Positions 26,018 to 35,248 of a DNA stretch of 40,138 nt are shown piece after piece. The first letter of the stretch is position 1; every line of letters starts with the position of its first letter. Below the pieces are notes generated by a model that did no database searches, had not been told where the DNA came from, and saw nothing but the letters and a program-made list of their open reading frames with translations. The stretch comes from an uncultured Veillonella sp. (GTDB taxonomy: Bacteria; Bacillota; Negativicutes; Veillonellales; Veillonellaceae). The DNA lies in assembly GCA_900552715.1 (NCBI GenBank), contig USAV01000005.1, positions 1 through 40,138 of the forward strand, written 5' to 3'. A program made the translations under genes and the position numbers.

Positions 26018-26338
26018 TTAGAATTTAGATTCAATAGCACCTTGAAGATCGCCTTTTGGCAAGAAACCAATTTTACGATCTACTACTTCGCCATCTTTTA
26101 AGATAACAAATGTAGGCAATACTTCAACTTGTAAATTACGTGCTAATTCTGGTTCTTCATCAGCATTTACTTTTACAAAGTTAGCTTTACCTTCAAGCTC
26201 ACCTGCAATTTCTTCGATGATCGGCATCATACGTACGCAATAACCGCACCATGGAGCCCAGAAATCAATAACAGTTACGCCACCTTGATTTACTAAATCT
26301 TGATATTCAGCAGTTTTTAATTCTTTTAATTCGCTCAT
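26018..26338 (-). CDS. trxA: Thioredoxin with CGYC active site
   Basis: A 106-residue cytoplasmic thioredoxin fold: VTVIDFWAPWCGYCVRMMPIIEE, NFVKVNADEEPELARNLQVEVLPTFVILKDGEVVDRKIGFLP with the cis-Pro of LPTF. The dipeptide between the cysteines is Gly-Tyr in place of the usual Gly-Pro, which is expected to change the redox potential (CGYC and CPYC types are usually more oxidising). It starts nine bases after the CoA-binding protein gene and shares its promoter. Confidence 0.92.
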   Translation of the reverse strand: MSELKELKTAEYQDLVNQGGVTVIDFWAPWCGYCVRMMPIIEEIAGELEGKANFVKVNADEEPELARNLQVEVLPTFVILKDGEVVDRKIGFLPKGDLQGAIESKF

Positions 26339-26347
26339 TATACCCTC

Positions 26348-26722
26348 CTACGGTAATTGAACTAATACACAATCTTGAATGACATGCAAGTTTAAAGCAT
26401 GTGCTTTTTCAACAACAGATGGTTTATCCGCTCCTGGTTGTAACCACACAGTTGAAATGCCAAGTTCTTTGCATTCATCAAGTGCAGCTAAACCCGCTGA
26501 TTCTGGTACAACAAAATCCACAACAGCTGGTACAGCAGGAAGTGCAGAAAGACTAGAGTAACATTTGTCTCCATCTACTTCTGCAACATTAGGATTAACT
26601 GGATATACTTCATATCCGTGATCTTTAAGACATTTATAAATCTTATAGCCGAACTTTTCGGTTTTATCAGTGGCTCCAATAACGGCCCACACCTTTTGAT
26701 TTAAAGCTTGTTGAATTGTCAT
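26348..26722 (-). CDS. CoA-binding protein (YccU-like)
   Basis: A 124-residue single Rossmann-fold domain of the CoA_binding_2 family: VWAVIGATDKTEKFGYKIYKCLKDHGYEVYPVNPN, then VDFVVPESAGLAALDECKELGISTVWLQPGA and a conserved QDCVLVQ C-terminus. Such proteins resemble the CoA-binding domain of succinyl-CoA synthetase; their physiological role is unsettled. A GTG at 26731 is in frame, but AGGTGG is correctly spaced for the ATG at 26722. First gene of a two-gene operon with trxA, which hints at a redox or thiol connection. Confidence 0.88.
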   Translation of the reverse strand: MTIQQALNQKVWAVIGATDKTEKFGYKIYKCLKDHGYEVYPVNPNVAEVDGDKCYSSLSALPAVPAVVDFVVPESAGLAALDECKELGISTVWLQPGADKPSVVEKAHALNLHVIQDCVLVQLP

Positions 26723-26743
26723 TTCAACCACCTCTTATATACT

Positions 26744-26771
26744 ATTATAAATAAATATCGAAATTTGTCAA
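26744..26771 (-). promoter_or_regulatory. Consensus promoter of the CoA-binding protein-trxA operon
   Basis: TTGACA (26771-26766) and TATAAT (26749-26744) on the minus strand are both perfect consensus hexamers with a 16-base spacer. The start would lie near 26737, giving a very short leader. It is one of the best-matching promoters in the window. Confidence 0.8.
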
Positions 26772-26850
26772 TGTAATGTATCGAATTTTATAGTTAAAGA
26801 ATTATACGCTTTTAGCAAACATTTTAGAACTAAAATCAATGTATCTAGTA

Positions 26851-27816
26851 TCATTCAATGACAATTGTTTTTTGCCTCAAACTAGGAACTGAGAGGTCTA
26901 AATGAAGTAAATCAGAAAGGCTTATTTGTGGATGAGCATACCTAGCACCATCTATAAGCCCACCTGCAACAGCTAACTCGCCTAAAATCCTAGATGCTGA
27001 CCATTGCTGTTCTCGTAATTCGCGGATTGTAATACTCTTTTGACGTTTAGATAGCCTATGTCCATCTGCATCTACCAAAAGTGGGGCATGACCATACTTA
27101 GGAACCACTATATTCTTATGGGGATAGCATTGTTGTAATGTATTATACAAATATAATTGCTGTCCCGTTGTATCGAGTAAATCATCGCCTCGAATCACTT
27201 CAGTTATTCCCATAGCTATATCATCTAATACGACTGCCAAATTGTATGCGTACATACCATCACCACGCCGTAATACATAATCATCTAGTTCACCTTCCAA
27301 ATAAATATGTTGCTTGCCTTGCCATCGATCATCAAACTCAAGATCACAAGAATCTATAGCAAGGCGCAAGGATGGTGCTTTACTATTACATAACTCTTGT
27401 ATTTCAACATCACGTAAATGTCGACATTTTCCATCATAACGATGCACCACTTCTCCTACATGAGGAGCTGATGCTATGGATTGCAATCTAGTTCTATTAC
27501 AAAAGCAAGGATAAATTAGTTTTTCTAATCTGAGATGTTCTAATACATCAGCATAATATGTTTGTCTTTCACTTTGCCAATAAGATACTTCTGTCCCACC
27601 TACACGAGGTCCTTCATCCCATTCAAAGCCAAGCCATTCTAAATCATCTAGTAAAGCTTCCCCTAGTTCTCGTTTTGACCGTTGTAGGTCTATATCCTCC
27701 ATCCGTACAACATACGTTCCTTTTTGTTGGCGTGTGGAGATATATGATAAAAGTGCTATCCACACGTTACCAAGATGAATATATCCTGTTGGACTAGGCG
27801 CAAATCTACCTTTCAT
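26851..27816 (-). CDS. gluQRS: Glutamyl-Q tRNA(Asp) synthetase
   Basis: A 321-residue paralogue of the glutamyl-tRNA synthetase catalytic domain without the anticodon-binding domain. It attaches Glu to queuosine at position 34 of tRNA-Asp. Visible: FAPSPTGYIHLGN (HIGH-type motif), VRMEDIDLQRSK, a Cys/Tyr zinc site (YPCFCNR ... RYDGKCR), VIRGDDLLDTTGQQLYLY, and GHRLSKRQKS (KMSKS-type motif). AGGAG precedes the ATG. The length is slightly above the usual 290-300. It is followed by a gap of about 120 bp that contains the next operon's promoter. Confidence 0.9.
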   Translation of the reverse strand: MKGRFAPSPTGYIHLGNVWIALLSYISTRQQKGTYVVRMEDIDLQRSKRELGEALLDDLEWLGFEWDEGPRVGGTEVSYWQSERQTYYADVLEHLRLEKLIYPCFCNRTRLQSIASAPHVGEVVHRYDGKCRHLRDVEIQELCNSKAPSLRLAIDSCDLEFDDRWQGKQHIYLEGELDDYVLRRGDGMYAYNLAVVLDDIAMGITEVIRGDDLLDTTGQQLYLYNTLQQCYPHKNIVVPKYGHAPLLVDADGHRLSKRQKSITIRELREQQWSASRILGELAVAGGLIDGARYAHPQISLSDLLHLDLSVPSLRQKTIVIE

Positions 27817-27840
27817 TAGAACTCTCCTATATCAGAAAAC

Positions 27841-27871
27841 AAGTGGCATATCCATTAAGAATATGCCACTT
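27841..27871 (-). terminator. Probable terminator of the M16C peptidase gene
   Basis: An 11-bp perfect stem, AAGTGGCATAT/ATATGCCACTT, has a 9-base loop and lies between the peptidase stop and the gluQRS start. On the minus strand the stem is followed by GTTTTCTG, a moderate T-run. Confidence 0.7.
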
Positions 27872-27932
27872 ATACATCCGAAGATATGTCAAAGTAAAAC
27901 TAAAGCAATATCATTTATTGATATAAACTTAT

Positions 27933-30842
27933 TTATCCTAAAGACACAATGTTATCAAACACATTACCAGCATCTTTAATCTTTTGTTCGTTACCCATTG
28001 TGCAAATATGATTATCATTCAATACAGGTTCTACCACATCTGCTAATGCAACAATATCTTCTGGCTTACATGCGATTACTTGTTTACGGAACTCTACTTT
28101 ATCCTCTAATTTAGCACCACTGAAGTACATCCCCATTGCACGTGGTCCACGCAACGCAGGTGTCATTGGCAAGTCTAAAGAACTCATAGTACCAATAATA
28201 TACTTACGCATTTCACGGTCAGTCAATGTGAAGTCACGAAGGTATTGAGGCAACTCTTTATATACATCTAAAGTTTCCAACAAGTTAGGATCACGATAAC
28301 TACAGAAAATCATATTGCCATCATCATAGAAATTAGCAAATGCTCCGTAAGCACCACCTTGTACACGAATACGAATCCAAAGGTATTCATAACGTAAAAT
28401 CGTTTCTAACACACTCATTGGACCAACATGTTTGAAACCATGATCGATGAAGTTACCACCTTGAGCTACGTATTGAACCTTACCAGCTGTAACGATACCA
28501 TCGTTGCCAGATAGACGAGTGATTTGTAATACATCATCACTCAATTCTGTAGTATCCCAAGTTTCAACGAAAGGTCTCATAAGGTTTTCAAAGGCTTCTA
28601 ATTCGCCTTCTTCACCAACAAACATAATATCTACATTGTTAGCGCGGAATATCTTACGAGCCACTTCGGCTAATTTCTCTGGTAAAAGTGGCAATGCTGC
28701 AGGATTAGATGCTAGTTCACTAATTTTTTGATAGTATCCTAAATTACCATTATCTCTAAACTTACCAACAGCAGAAACTTGAGCCATAACGCGTTGACTC
28801 ACGATGGAATTACCACGGCGGAATGCTTCATTATCCCAAATAGCTTTGCTTTCTTGAACAAGTTCAGTCAAACGTTGATCATCGCTATAATCTGCTTTTT
28901 TTACGACTTCATTAATCAAGCGACATAAATCTGGTAGTTTAGAATGTAATGCTTTCGCACGCACAATCATAAGAGGCGTAAATTCGTCACGCTTACCATC
29001 TTTGCTGATGGCCGTAATATCAGAACTCAATCCCCCTAAATTCATATTAATATCTTTAGCCAGTGCTTCATAACCGCGTTCAGAAGTATCAATACGACCG
29101 AGGATATCACTTAAAATATCAGCGTAGAATAGTTCCTCCTCAGTGAGGCAATTTAATTTAAAGTACAATCCCACATAATTGATACCTTTTGTGAAAGTAG
29201 GTACAAAATGAACTGTAGTATTGCCAATTTTACTTTCACGACGTTCTACGGCTTCAATATTAGGATTTAAATCAGACAACTCGAGCAAAGGAATAGATGC
29301 TAGCGCTTCATCGCTATCTGGTGTTTCTTGACGAATTTTAAGGCGTTTTGTTTGTTCTACAATTGCGTCGATTTCTTCAGAGGTCATATTAGCTTTTAAA
29401 GTGGCTAAATGCTCTTTAACCTCTGCATCTTTACGTTCTTGAAGACCACGTTCAGGATAAATAGATACAAGAACTTTATGGTTATTATTCAAGATGGAAT
29501 GACGAATTAAATCTTCGAAATATGTGCCAGCTAAGCCTTTTCGAATATTCGCTAATGCCTCTTCATAATGTAATAATTCCAATGGATCATTATCGTATAG
29601 CCAATTATCCATCATACGAATAATATAGGCTAAACCGATAGGACGACCACCAAAATCACTTTCACGAAGAGCAAATTCAATGCTATTTAAAGAAGCTTCT
29701 AATAACTCTTTATCTAAGCCCTTATCACATAACTCTTGTAATGTAGACTCTACAATACGCTGTAAGTCAGCTTGTTTATCTAGATTAGAACCTGTAGCTT
29801 GTACTGTCCACATAGGTTGGCGAATGCTATCTAAATAGTAGCCACTAATATCAGAACCAATACCAGCTTTCACCAGCGCCTGTTTAAGAGGTGCTGCAGG
29901 AGATGTTAACAAAGCATGTGTTAACACTTCAAATGCCAAGCTATGTTCAGGTGTTACATCAGGCAATACATACGCAAAGGAATGCAATGTACGATTATCT
30001 GTTGGCTCCTCAGAACCTACACTATATGGATAGCTCACTACTTTACCTTCTGTAAATGGAGCTTGTAGAGCTACCTCCGTATGAACGTCAATAGCATCAA
30101 AATGACTTAAGTACTCATCATTCAAGAAAGCTAATTGCTCTTCAATATTCATATCACCATACAAGAAGATATAACTATTGGATGGATGATAGTGAACACG
30201 GTAGAACTCTTGGAATTCTTCATATGTTAAATCTGTAATATAATCAGGATCCCCACCAGAGTCAACGCCATAAGTAGTATCTGGGAAAAGCTCACGCATC
30301 ATTTGGCGTTCTAATACAGAGTCAGGAGATGAGTAAACACCCTTCATCTCATTGAATACAACACCTTTGTAGGTAAGTTCATCGTCTGCATTTTCGAGCT
30401 CATAATGCCAACCCTCTTGCATTACGATTTCTGCATCTTCACGAACACGTGGGTAGAATACAGCATCAAGATATACGTCCATCAAATTATGGAAGTCTTT
30501 ATCGTTCTTACTCGCTACAGGATACATCGTTTTATCCGGATATGTCATAGCGTTTAGGAACGTATTTAAAGAACCTTTTACAAGTTCAACAAATGGCTCT
30601 TTTAATGGGAATTTGCGAGAACCACATAGAACGGAGTGCTCCATAATATGTGCTACACCTGTACTATTATGAGGTGTTGTTCTAAAAGCAATATTGAATA
30701 CTTTATTAGAATCTGGTGAATCGATATAAATTAAGCGAGCACCAGACTTTTCGTGCTTCATTTCATAAGCGGTACCATTGATCTCATCAATGCGCTCAAT
30801 GCGGTCAAGGCGAAAGCCAGAATAAACCTTATTTATTTCCAT
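27933..30842 (-). CDS. M16C family zinc metallopeptidase (PreP-like)
   Basis: A 969-residue protein of the insulinase superfamily with two fused M16 halves. The inverted zinc motif HxxEH is present near residue 65 (GVAHIMEHSVLCGS), followed by the M16C-typical FPLKEPFVELVKGSLNTFLNA and TYPDKTMYPVAS. The second half retains YVAQGGNFIDHG and RIRVQGGAYGAFANF, the substrate-binding Arg/Tyr block of this family. PreP-type enzymes enclose and degrade peptides in a closed chamber. No signal peptide is visible, so it is probably cytoplasmic. The ATG has an AAGGGA site. It is a single-gene unit. Confidence 0.9.
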   Translation of the reverse strand: MEINKVYSGFRLDRIERIDEINGTAYEMKHEKSGARLIYIDSPDSNKVFNIAFRTTPHNSTGVAHIMEHSVLCGSRKFPLKEPFVELVKGSLNTFLNAMTYPDKTMYPVASKNDKDFHNLMDVYLDAVFYPRVREDAEIVMQEGWHYELENADDELTYKGVVFNEMKGVYSSPDSVLERQMMRELFPDTTYGVDSGGDPDYITDLTYEEFQEFYRVHYHPSNSYIFLYGDMNIEEQLAFLNDEYLSHFDAIDVHTEVALQAPFTEGKVVSYPYSVGSEEPTDNRTLHSFAYVLPDVTPEHSLAFEVLTHALLTSPAAPLKQALVKAGIGSDISGYYLDSIRQPMWTVQATGSNLDKQADLQRIVESTLQELCDKGLDKELLEASLNSIEFALRESDFGGRPIGLAYIIRMMDNWLYDNDPLELLHYEEALANIRKGLAGTYFEDLIRHSILNNNHKVLVSIYPERGLQERKDAEVKEHLATLKANMTSEEIDAIVEQTKRLKIRQETPDSDEALASIPLLELSDLNPNIEAVERRESKIGNTTVHFVPTFTKGINYVGLYFKLNCLTEEELFYADILSDILGRIDTSERGYEALAKDINMNLGGLSSDITAISKDGKRDEFTPLMIVRAKALHSKLPDLCRLINEVVKKADYSDDQRLTELVQESKAIWDNEAFRRGNSIVSQRVMAQVSAVGKFRDNGNLGYYQKISELASNPAALPLLPEKLAEVARKIFRANNVDIMFVGEEGELEAFENLMRPFVETWDTTELSDDVLQITRLSGNDGIVTAGKVQYVAQGGNFIDHGFKHVGPMSVLETILRYEYLWIRIRVQGGAYGAFANFYDDGNMIFCSYRDPNLLETLDVYKELPQYLRDFTLTDREMRKYIIGTMSSLDLPMTPALRGPRAMGMYFSGAKLEDKVEFRKQVIACKPEDIVALADVVEPVLNDNHICTMGNEQKIKDAGNVFDNIVSLG

Positions 30843-30947
30843 GCTGTCCCTTCTTTCTATATAAATATAATTAATTTCATGCTAACAATTTATTATAACA
30901 TATCGACGACCCTATATATAGATGTTAAGAATAATTATCGAAATACA

Positions 30948-30978
30948 AAACCCCACAGGCATACAGCCCATGGGGTTT
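30948..30978 (-). terminator. Terminator of the lysC operon
   Basis: AAACCCCA/TGGGGTTT outer stem with an inner GGC/GCC pairing lies four bases after the stop of the 105-residue gene. On the minus strand it is followed by TTTTG. Confidence 0.7.
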
Positions 30979-30981
30979 AGT

Positions 30982-31299
30982 TTATTTATTATGTTGCATT
31001 TGCCACTTTTGATTGCGGCGCAAGGTTAATAAGCCTTCTAACACTGCTTGGAATTGTACAAAGCTTAACGTATACGGTGGGTACATATCAGGTACTACCT
31101 TATAAGAAATAGTAACTTCGGCCTTATCATAATCGTAGAAAATGCCATGTAAATTACTTACCGTAGTATAACCAGTTTGAGCTTGCTCCAATGTTGGAAT
31201 AGGCTGATTTTTTAGATTTCCTAGTAGATCGCTAATGAAACCTTCCTTACGACCTTGGTCATTGAGCATTTCATCCATAAAACTACGTAGACTATCCAT
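30982..31299 (-). CDS. Unknown 105-residue protein coupled to lysC
   Basis: A small soluble protein beginning MDSLRSFMDEMLNDQ with no signal peptide or membrane segment. A helical N-terminal third is followed by beta-like segments (HGIFYDYDKAEVTISYKVV) and an amphipathic helix (FVQFQAVLEGLLTLRRNQK). It starts seven bases after the lysC stop with a GAGG site at long spacing inside that gap, so it is almost certainly translated from the lysC mRNA. I do not recognise a family. A regulatory or accessory role beside aspartate kinase is only a guess. Confidence 0.75.
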   Translation of the reverse strand: MDSLRSFMDEMLNDQGRKEGFISDLLGNLKNQPIPTLEQAQTGYTTVSNLHGIFYDYDKAEVTISYKVVPDMYPPYTLSFVQFQAVLEGLLTLRRNQKWQMQHNK

Positions 31300-31306
31300 A
31301 AATAGC

Positions 31307-32536
31307 TTAACCTCTTTGGTCTAACAATAAGCCATTGTGAATTACACGAACAGCATCTTTAACGCGGTCTTCAGCAACAAGGCAAGAAATACTAATTTCA
31401 GAAGTAGAAATGATTTCAATATTGATGCCCTCTTGGCTCAAAATATCAAACATTTGAGCTGCCACGCCTGGTTGACCTAACATACCTGCACCAATGATAG
31501 ATACTTTTGCCATTCTTTCGTCAATATTTACAGCTTCAATATCAACAGTTTTTTGTAATTCTGCTAATACTTCACGAGCTAGTACAACATCATCCATAGC
31601 TACAGTGAAGATGAGGTCAGTTTTAGGTTCACCTACGGCGCGGATAGATTGAACAATCATATCAACATCCACGTTTTTTGCAGCCAATGCTTTGAACACA
31701 GTTGCTGCCACACCTGGTTTATTTTCAACGCCTACAAGGGCTACTTTTGCTGTATTAGTATCATCAGCTACGCCAGTAATTACGTGTTTATTTGCTTCCA
31801 CAGTATAATCCTCCCGAATAATAGTACCTGTATTGTCACTAAATGTTGAACGTACGTGAATAGGTACACCATAACGGAAACCCATTTCTACGGCGCGAGG
31901 TTGCATTACACCTGCACCAAGACGTGCCATCTCAAGCATTTCGCCATATGTTACTTCTTCTAATTTGAAAGCCTCTTTTGCAACGCGAGGGTCTGTAGAG
32001 TAAACGCCTTCAACATCTGTGAATATTTCACAAACATCAGCTTTCATAGCGCCTGCCAATGCAACAGCAGTTGTATCAGAACCACCGCGACCTAAAGTAA
32101 CCATATCACCATATTCAGTAATACCTTGGAAACCTGCAACCACTACGATATTGCCTTCATCCAAAGCTTCAAATACGCGATTTGGATCAACGCCTAAAAT
32201 ACGGCCTTTATTGAATGTATCACTACTTGTAATACCTGCTTGATCACCTGTTAAGGACATAGCTTTATGACCACGTTCGTTGAAAGCCATCGCCATTAAT
32301 GCAATCGTTACTTGCTCACCTGTAGATAACAAGCGATCCATTTCACGACCATAAGGCTTAGATGTTACTTCTTTAGCCAATGCTACCAAGTCATCTGTTG
32401 TATCACCCATAGCGGATACAACGATAACGATTTTATCGTCTTCTTTCTTCTCACGAAGGACGCGATCAACAATATTAAATATTTTTTCTGGTGTAGCTAC
32501 GGAACTACCACCAAATTTTTTAACGATTAAGGCCAC
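31307..32536 (-). CDS. lysC: Aspartate kinase
   Basis: First enzyme of the aspartate pathway to lysine/DAP, threonine and methionine. The 409 residues contain the N-terminal IVKKFGGSSVATPEKI, GRGGSDTTAVALAGA, and CEIFTDVEGVYSTDPR. The C-terminal regulatory part holds two ACT domains (VALVGVENKPGVAATVFKAL and VSIIGAGMLGQPGVAAQMFDIL), so feedback inhibition by Lys and/or Thr is expected. It starts with GTG (GTG-GCC), preceded by GAGGG six bases away. DAP made downstream feeds MurE. No lysine riboswitch is recognisable in the 220-bp upstream gap. Confidence 0.95.
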   Translation of the reverse strand: MALIVKKFGGSSVATPEKIFNIVDRVLREKKEDDKIVIVVSAMGDTTDDLVALAKEVTSKPYGREMDRLLSTGEQVTIALMAMAFNERGHKAMSLTGDQAGITSSDTFNKGRILGVDPNRVFEALDEGNIVVVAGFQGITEYGDMVTLGRGGSDTTAVALAGAMKADVCEIFTDVEGVYSTDPRVAKEAFKLEEVTYGEMLEMARLGAGVMQPRAVEMGFRYGVPIHVRSTFSDNTGTIIREDYTVEANKHVITGVADDTNTAKVALVGVENKPGVAATVFKALAAKNVDVDMIVQSIRAVGEPKTDLIFTVAMDDVVLAREVLAELQKTVDIEAVNIDERMAKVSIIGAGMLGQPGVAAQMFDILSQEGINIEIISTSEISISCLVAEDRVKDAVRVIHNGLLLDQRG

Positions 32537-32712
32537 AATAATCCCTCATTTAACTTATCTACTAAAAATCAATATGCATATACTTTACCACAAACAAATA
32601 GCACTGTAAAGGGATACAACGCAATTTATCCACTGCGCAAAAACAAAACTCCTTCGAGTGCGGACACAACTTTAGTATGATTATTTCAGTTATTATTAAC
32701 ATTTACAGACAA

Positions 32713-32738
32713 AAAGACCAGCCTTATGGCTGGTCTTT
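32713..32738 (-). terminator. Terminator of the superoxide reductase gene
   Basis: An 11-bp stem, AAAGACCAGCC/GGCTGGTCTTT, has a 4-base loop followed on the minus strand by a T-run (A-run 32711-32715 on plus). It lies 18 bases after the stop codon. Confidence 0.9.
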
Positions 32739-32756
32739 ATAAGTTGATTAAGTTAA

Positions 32757-33146
32757 TTAAGCAACTGTGATTTCTTTTTCGGATTCCCACAAACCGTGGA
32801 TGTTGCAGTAGGATACAGCAATTAATTTACCAGATTTGTTCAAGGAAACTGCCAAAGAACCTTCAGAAATTGCATGTACAGGGCCTTCGTTTGCAGTTGC
32901 GCCATCACCATGTACGTTGAAGGAAATTTCACCAACTTCGAATGGCAATTGAGTACCTTCAGCTACGAAGTACAATTTGATCCATTCAATGTGATGTTCT
33001 ACAGTGTTAGGATGTGCGATGTCTTTACCAACGGACAATGTTACGTGGAAAGTTTCACCTGCTTTTACAGTGTCAACAGTCTCGATAACAGGAACGTGTT
33101 TTTCAGTAGCGAAATCGCCAGATTTAATGTAATCATGTACAGCCAT
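32757..33146 (-). CDS. Superoxide reductase (neelaredoxin, one-iron type)
   Basis: Reduces superoxide to hydrogen peroxide without making oxygen, an anaerobe's defence. The 129 residues hold the Fe(His)4Cys site: His17 in EKHVPVIE, His45 in HPNTVEHH, His51 (or 52), and the C-terminal YCNIHGLW with Cys114 and His117. There is no N-terminal rubredoxin-like domain, so this is the class II (neelaredoxin) form. The frame continues upstream to 33188, but AGGAGG is six bases from the ATG at 33146 and the family N-terminus begins there. Confidence 0.93.
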   Translation of the reverse strand: MAVHDYIKSGDFATEKHVPVIETVDTVKAGETFHVTLSVGKDIAHPNTVEHHIEWIKLYFVAEGTQLPFEVGEISFNVHGDGATANEGPVHAISEGSLAVSLNKSGKLIAVSYCNIHGLWESEKEITVA

Positions 33147-33218
33147 AGTTAACCTCCTGGTTAGTGTTATATACATACTTAATGTCAAGAATATTTAGCA
33201 CCTTGTGCCTATGACTAT

Positions 33219-33247
33219 ATTATACATTTTCGATATAGTTTTAGCAA
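33219..33247 (-). promoter_or_regulatory. Promoter of the superoxide reductase gene
   Basis: TTGCTA (33247-33242) and TATAAT (33224-33219) on the minus strand are spaced by 17 bases. The roughly 65-base leader contains a small GCAC/GTGC hairpin (about 33199-33209). No clear PerR box is seen. Confidence 0.7.
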
Positions 33248-33294
33248 GAGCTTTTTCGAAATTTTTAGATTTAATTATATTCAAGCTCTGCGTA

Positions 33295-33837
33295 TTAGAA
33301 CTCAATCCCTTTAGCAGCCTTAATTCCTTTTTCATAGGCATGCTTAACTACCTTCATCTCTGTTACCGTATCAGCTATATCAATGATTTCAGGTTTAGCA
33401 TAACGGCCCGTTAAAACAACGTGTAAACGCTTAGGTTTATGTTTAAGCATATCTACTACAGAGTTTACATCAATAAGCTCGTAATTAATGGCATTATTGA
33501 TTTCATCCATAATGATAAGATTCCATCGGTCGGAATTTACCTCTTCAACCAGTGTACGCCAAGCCTCTTGAGCTGCCTCTTTATGACGTGCCAATTCAGC
33601 GTCGCTAACCTCATCCCGTTTATAGTAAATAAAGCCTTTACCCATAGAGCGAATTTCTACTTGGTCACCTAATTTATCAAGCCCCGCTAGTTCACCATAG
33701 CCATTACCACTTTTAATAAATTGTAAGATTAAGACCTTAAAACCTTGGCCAACAGCACGTAATGCTACGCCTAATGCAGCCGTTGTTTTTCCTTTACCAT
33801 TGCCAGTATTAACTAAAATTAAGCCTCGTTCACTCAT
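33295..33837 (-). CDS. cobO: Cob(I)alamin / cobyrinate a,c-diamide adenosyltransferase (CobO/BtuR type)
   Basis: Transfers adenosyl from ATP to the corrinoid cobalt. The 180 residues begin with the P-loop ILVNTGNGKGKTTAALGVALRAVGQG, unusual in binding ATP in reverse orientation in this family. KVLILQFIKSG, WNLIIMDEINNAI and LHVVLTGRYAKPEII are typical of CobA/CobO. It starts two bases after the cbiA stop and is the last gene of the cobalamin run. Confidence 0.94.
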   Translation of the reverse strand: MSERGLILVNTGNGKGKTTAALGVALRAVGQGFKVLILQFIKSGNGYGELAGLDKLGDQVEIRSMGKGFIYYKRDEVSDAELARHKEAAQEAWRTLVEEVNSDRWNLIIMDEINNAINYELIDVNSVVDMLKHKPKRLHVVLTGRYAKPEIIDIADTVTEMKVVKHAYEKGIKAAKGIEF

Positions 33838-33839
33838 AT

Positions 33840-35219
33840 TTAGCTCCTTTTAGCTTTATAGTTAGCACATATATCAACAAAATGTTGTGCACCTTCATCA
33901 GAACCAGCAAAGTTCAAATGTAAATACGATGCTAATACATTATCAGTTGCATAGCCGCCATCATAAGATTGAGGTCTTCGACCTCCTTCTAAGTGAAAGG
34001 CCCAAGGGAAATTCTCTACAGTTGGTTCCATCGTAGAGAAATGGAACTCATGCCCACGAAGAGATGTATCTGCAGCACCTAATAAGGTATCTCGCTTAGC
34101 TGTAGCCGTAACATACCCTACTTTTTGTAGCTTTTGTTGCATAATGCAATTAGCAGGTACAATACCTACTGTATTATATACGGCGCCCTCAAAATCGTGG
34201 ATACTTTCACATAAATACATGAGGCCACCACATTCTGCATAAATAGGCATACCTTTTTCATTAGCTTCACGGATAGATTCCTTCATTGACTCGTTACTAG
34301 AGAGTTGGAACAAGAACATTTCAGGAAAACCACCACCAAATACTAGGCCATCTACATCTGGAACTTCAAAGTCATTAAGAGGGCTAAAGTATACGATTTC
34401 TGCACCCTTCTCCTCCAAGGCGGCTAAACTTGCTGGATAATAGAAGGAGAACGCCTCATCATAGGCTACACCAATTTTAACTCGTTTTTCTACGGATTTA
34501 GGATCTACTGCATCTGGTAATTCAATACTTGGCGCACTAGATGCAATGTCCAACAATTGATCTAGATTTACCATTTTCTCAACAGCTTCGCGAATCGTGT
34601 TGATTGCCTCTGTTGGATCAATCTCAGTAACAGGTGTGAGTCCTAAATGGCGCTCCGGAGAGTGCATACGATCATCTCGATAAATAGCACCAATAACAGG
34701 TACACCAATTTTATCCATACCTTCACGAACCATGCGCTCGTGGTTGGCAGAACCTAAGCGGTTCAAGATAACGCCGCCAAAGTTTACCTCTGGATCATAA
34801 TCACGGAAACCTTTGGCAATAGCGGCCGCACTTTCCCCCATAGCCTTGCAATCGATAACAAGCACCACCGGTGCATTCAATTGCTTAGCAATTTGAGCTG
34901 TAGAACTAACGCCTTCTCGACCGCCATCATACAAGCCCATAACACCTTCGATAATAGCAAGGTCTACACCATTTGCCATGGTAGCGAAGAAAGGATTTAA
35001 TTTGTGAGGTGGCACGAGCCACGTATCTAAATTATAGCTGTCACGGCCGGATGCAATTTTATGAAAGCCCGGATCAATATAATCCGGGCCCACTTTAAAG
35101 GATTGCACCGTACGTCCACCATTTGCATAAGCAGCCAATAAGCCCGCTACGATAGTTGTTTTACCTACACCAGAGTTAGTGCCAGCAATGACAACACGTG
35201 GAATATGTACTGTGTTCAT
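33840..35219 (-). CDS. cbiA: Cobyrinate a,c-diamide synthase
   Basis: Glutamine-dependent, ATP-using amidation of the a and c side chains of cobyrinate. The 459 residues have an N-terminal dethiobiotin-synthetase-like ATPase domain (PRVVIAGTNSGVGKTTIVAGLL, KVGPDYIDPGFH, VEGVMGLYDGG) and a C-terminal class I glutamine amidotransferase domain with the nucleophile in PIYAECGGLMYL and a late catalytic His (SYLHLNF). It is flanked by cobI and cobO in the same direction with short gaps. Confidence 0.94.
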   Translation of the reverse strand: MNTVHIPRVVIAGTNSGVGKTTIVAGLLAAYANGGRTVQSFKVGPDYIDPGFHKIASGRDSYNLDTWLVPPHKLNPFFATMANGVDLAIIEGVMGLYDGGREGVSSTAQIAKQLNAPVVLVIDCKAMGESAAAIAKGFRDYDPEVNFGGVILNRLGSANHERMVREGMDKIGVPVIGAIYRDDRMHSPERHLGLTPVTEIDPTEAINTIREAVEKMVNLDQLLDIASSAPSIELPDAVDPKSVEKRVKIGVAYDEAFSFYYPASLAALEEKGAEIVYFSPLNDFEVPDVDGLVFGGGFPEMFLFQLSSNESMKESIREANEKGMPIYAECGGLMYLCESIHDFEGAVYNTVGIVPANCIMQQKLQKVGYVTATAKRDTLLGAADTSLRGHEFHFSTMEPTVENFPWAFHLEGGRRPQSYDGGYATDNVLASYLHLNFAGSDEGAQHFVDICANYKAKRS

Positions 35220-35248
35220 AAATATTACCTCGAAATACGACGTGTTTG

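Noticed and set aside
32537..32756. Lysine riboswitch upstream of lysC
   Set aside because: No lysine-riboswitch core or terminator/antiterminator arrangement is recognisable; the hairpin present belongs to the superoxide reductase gene end.
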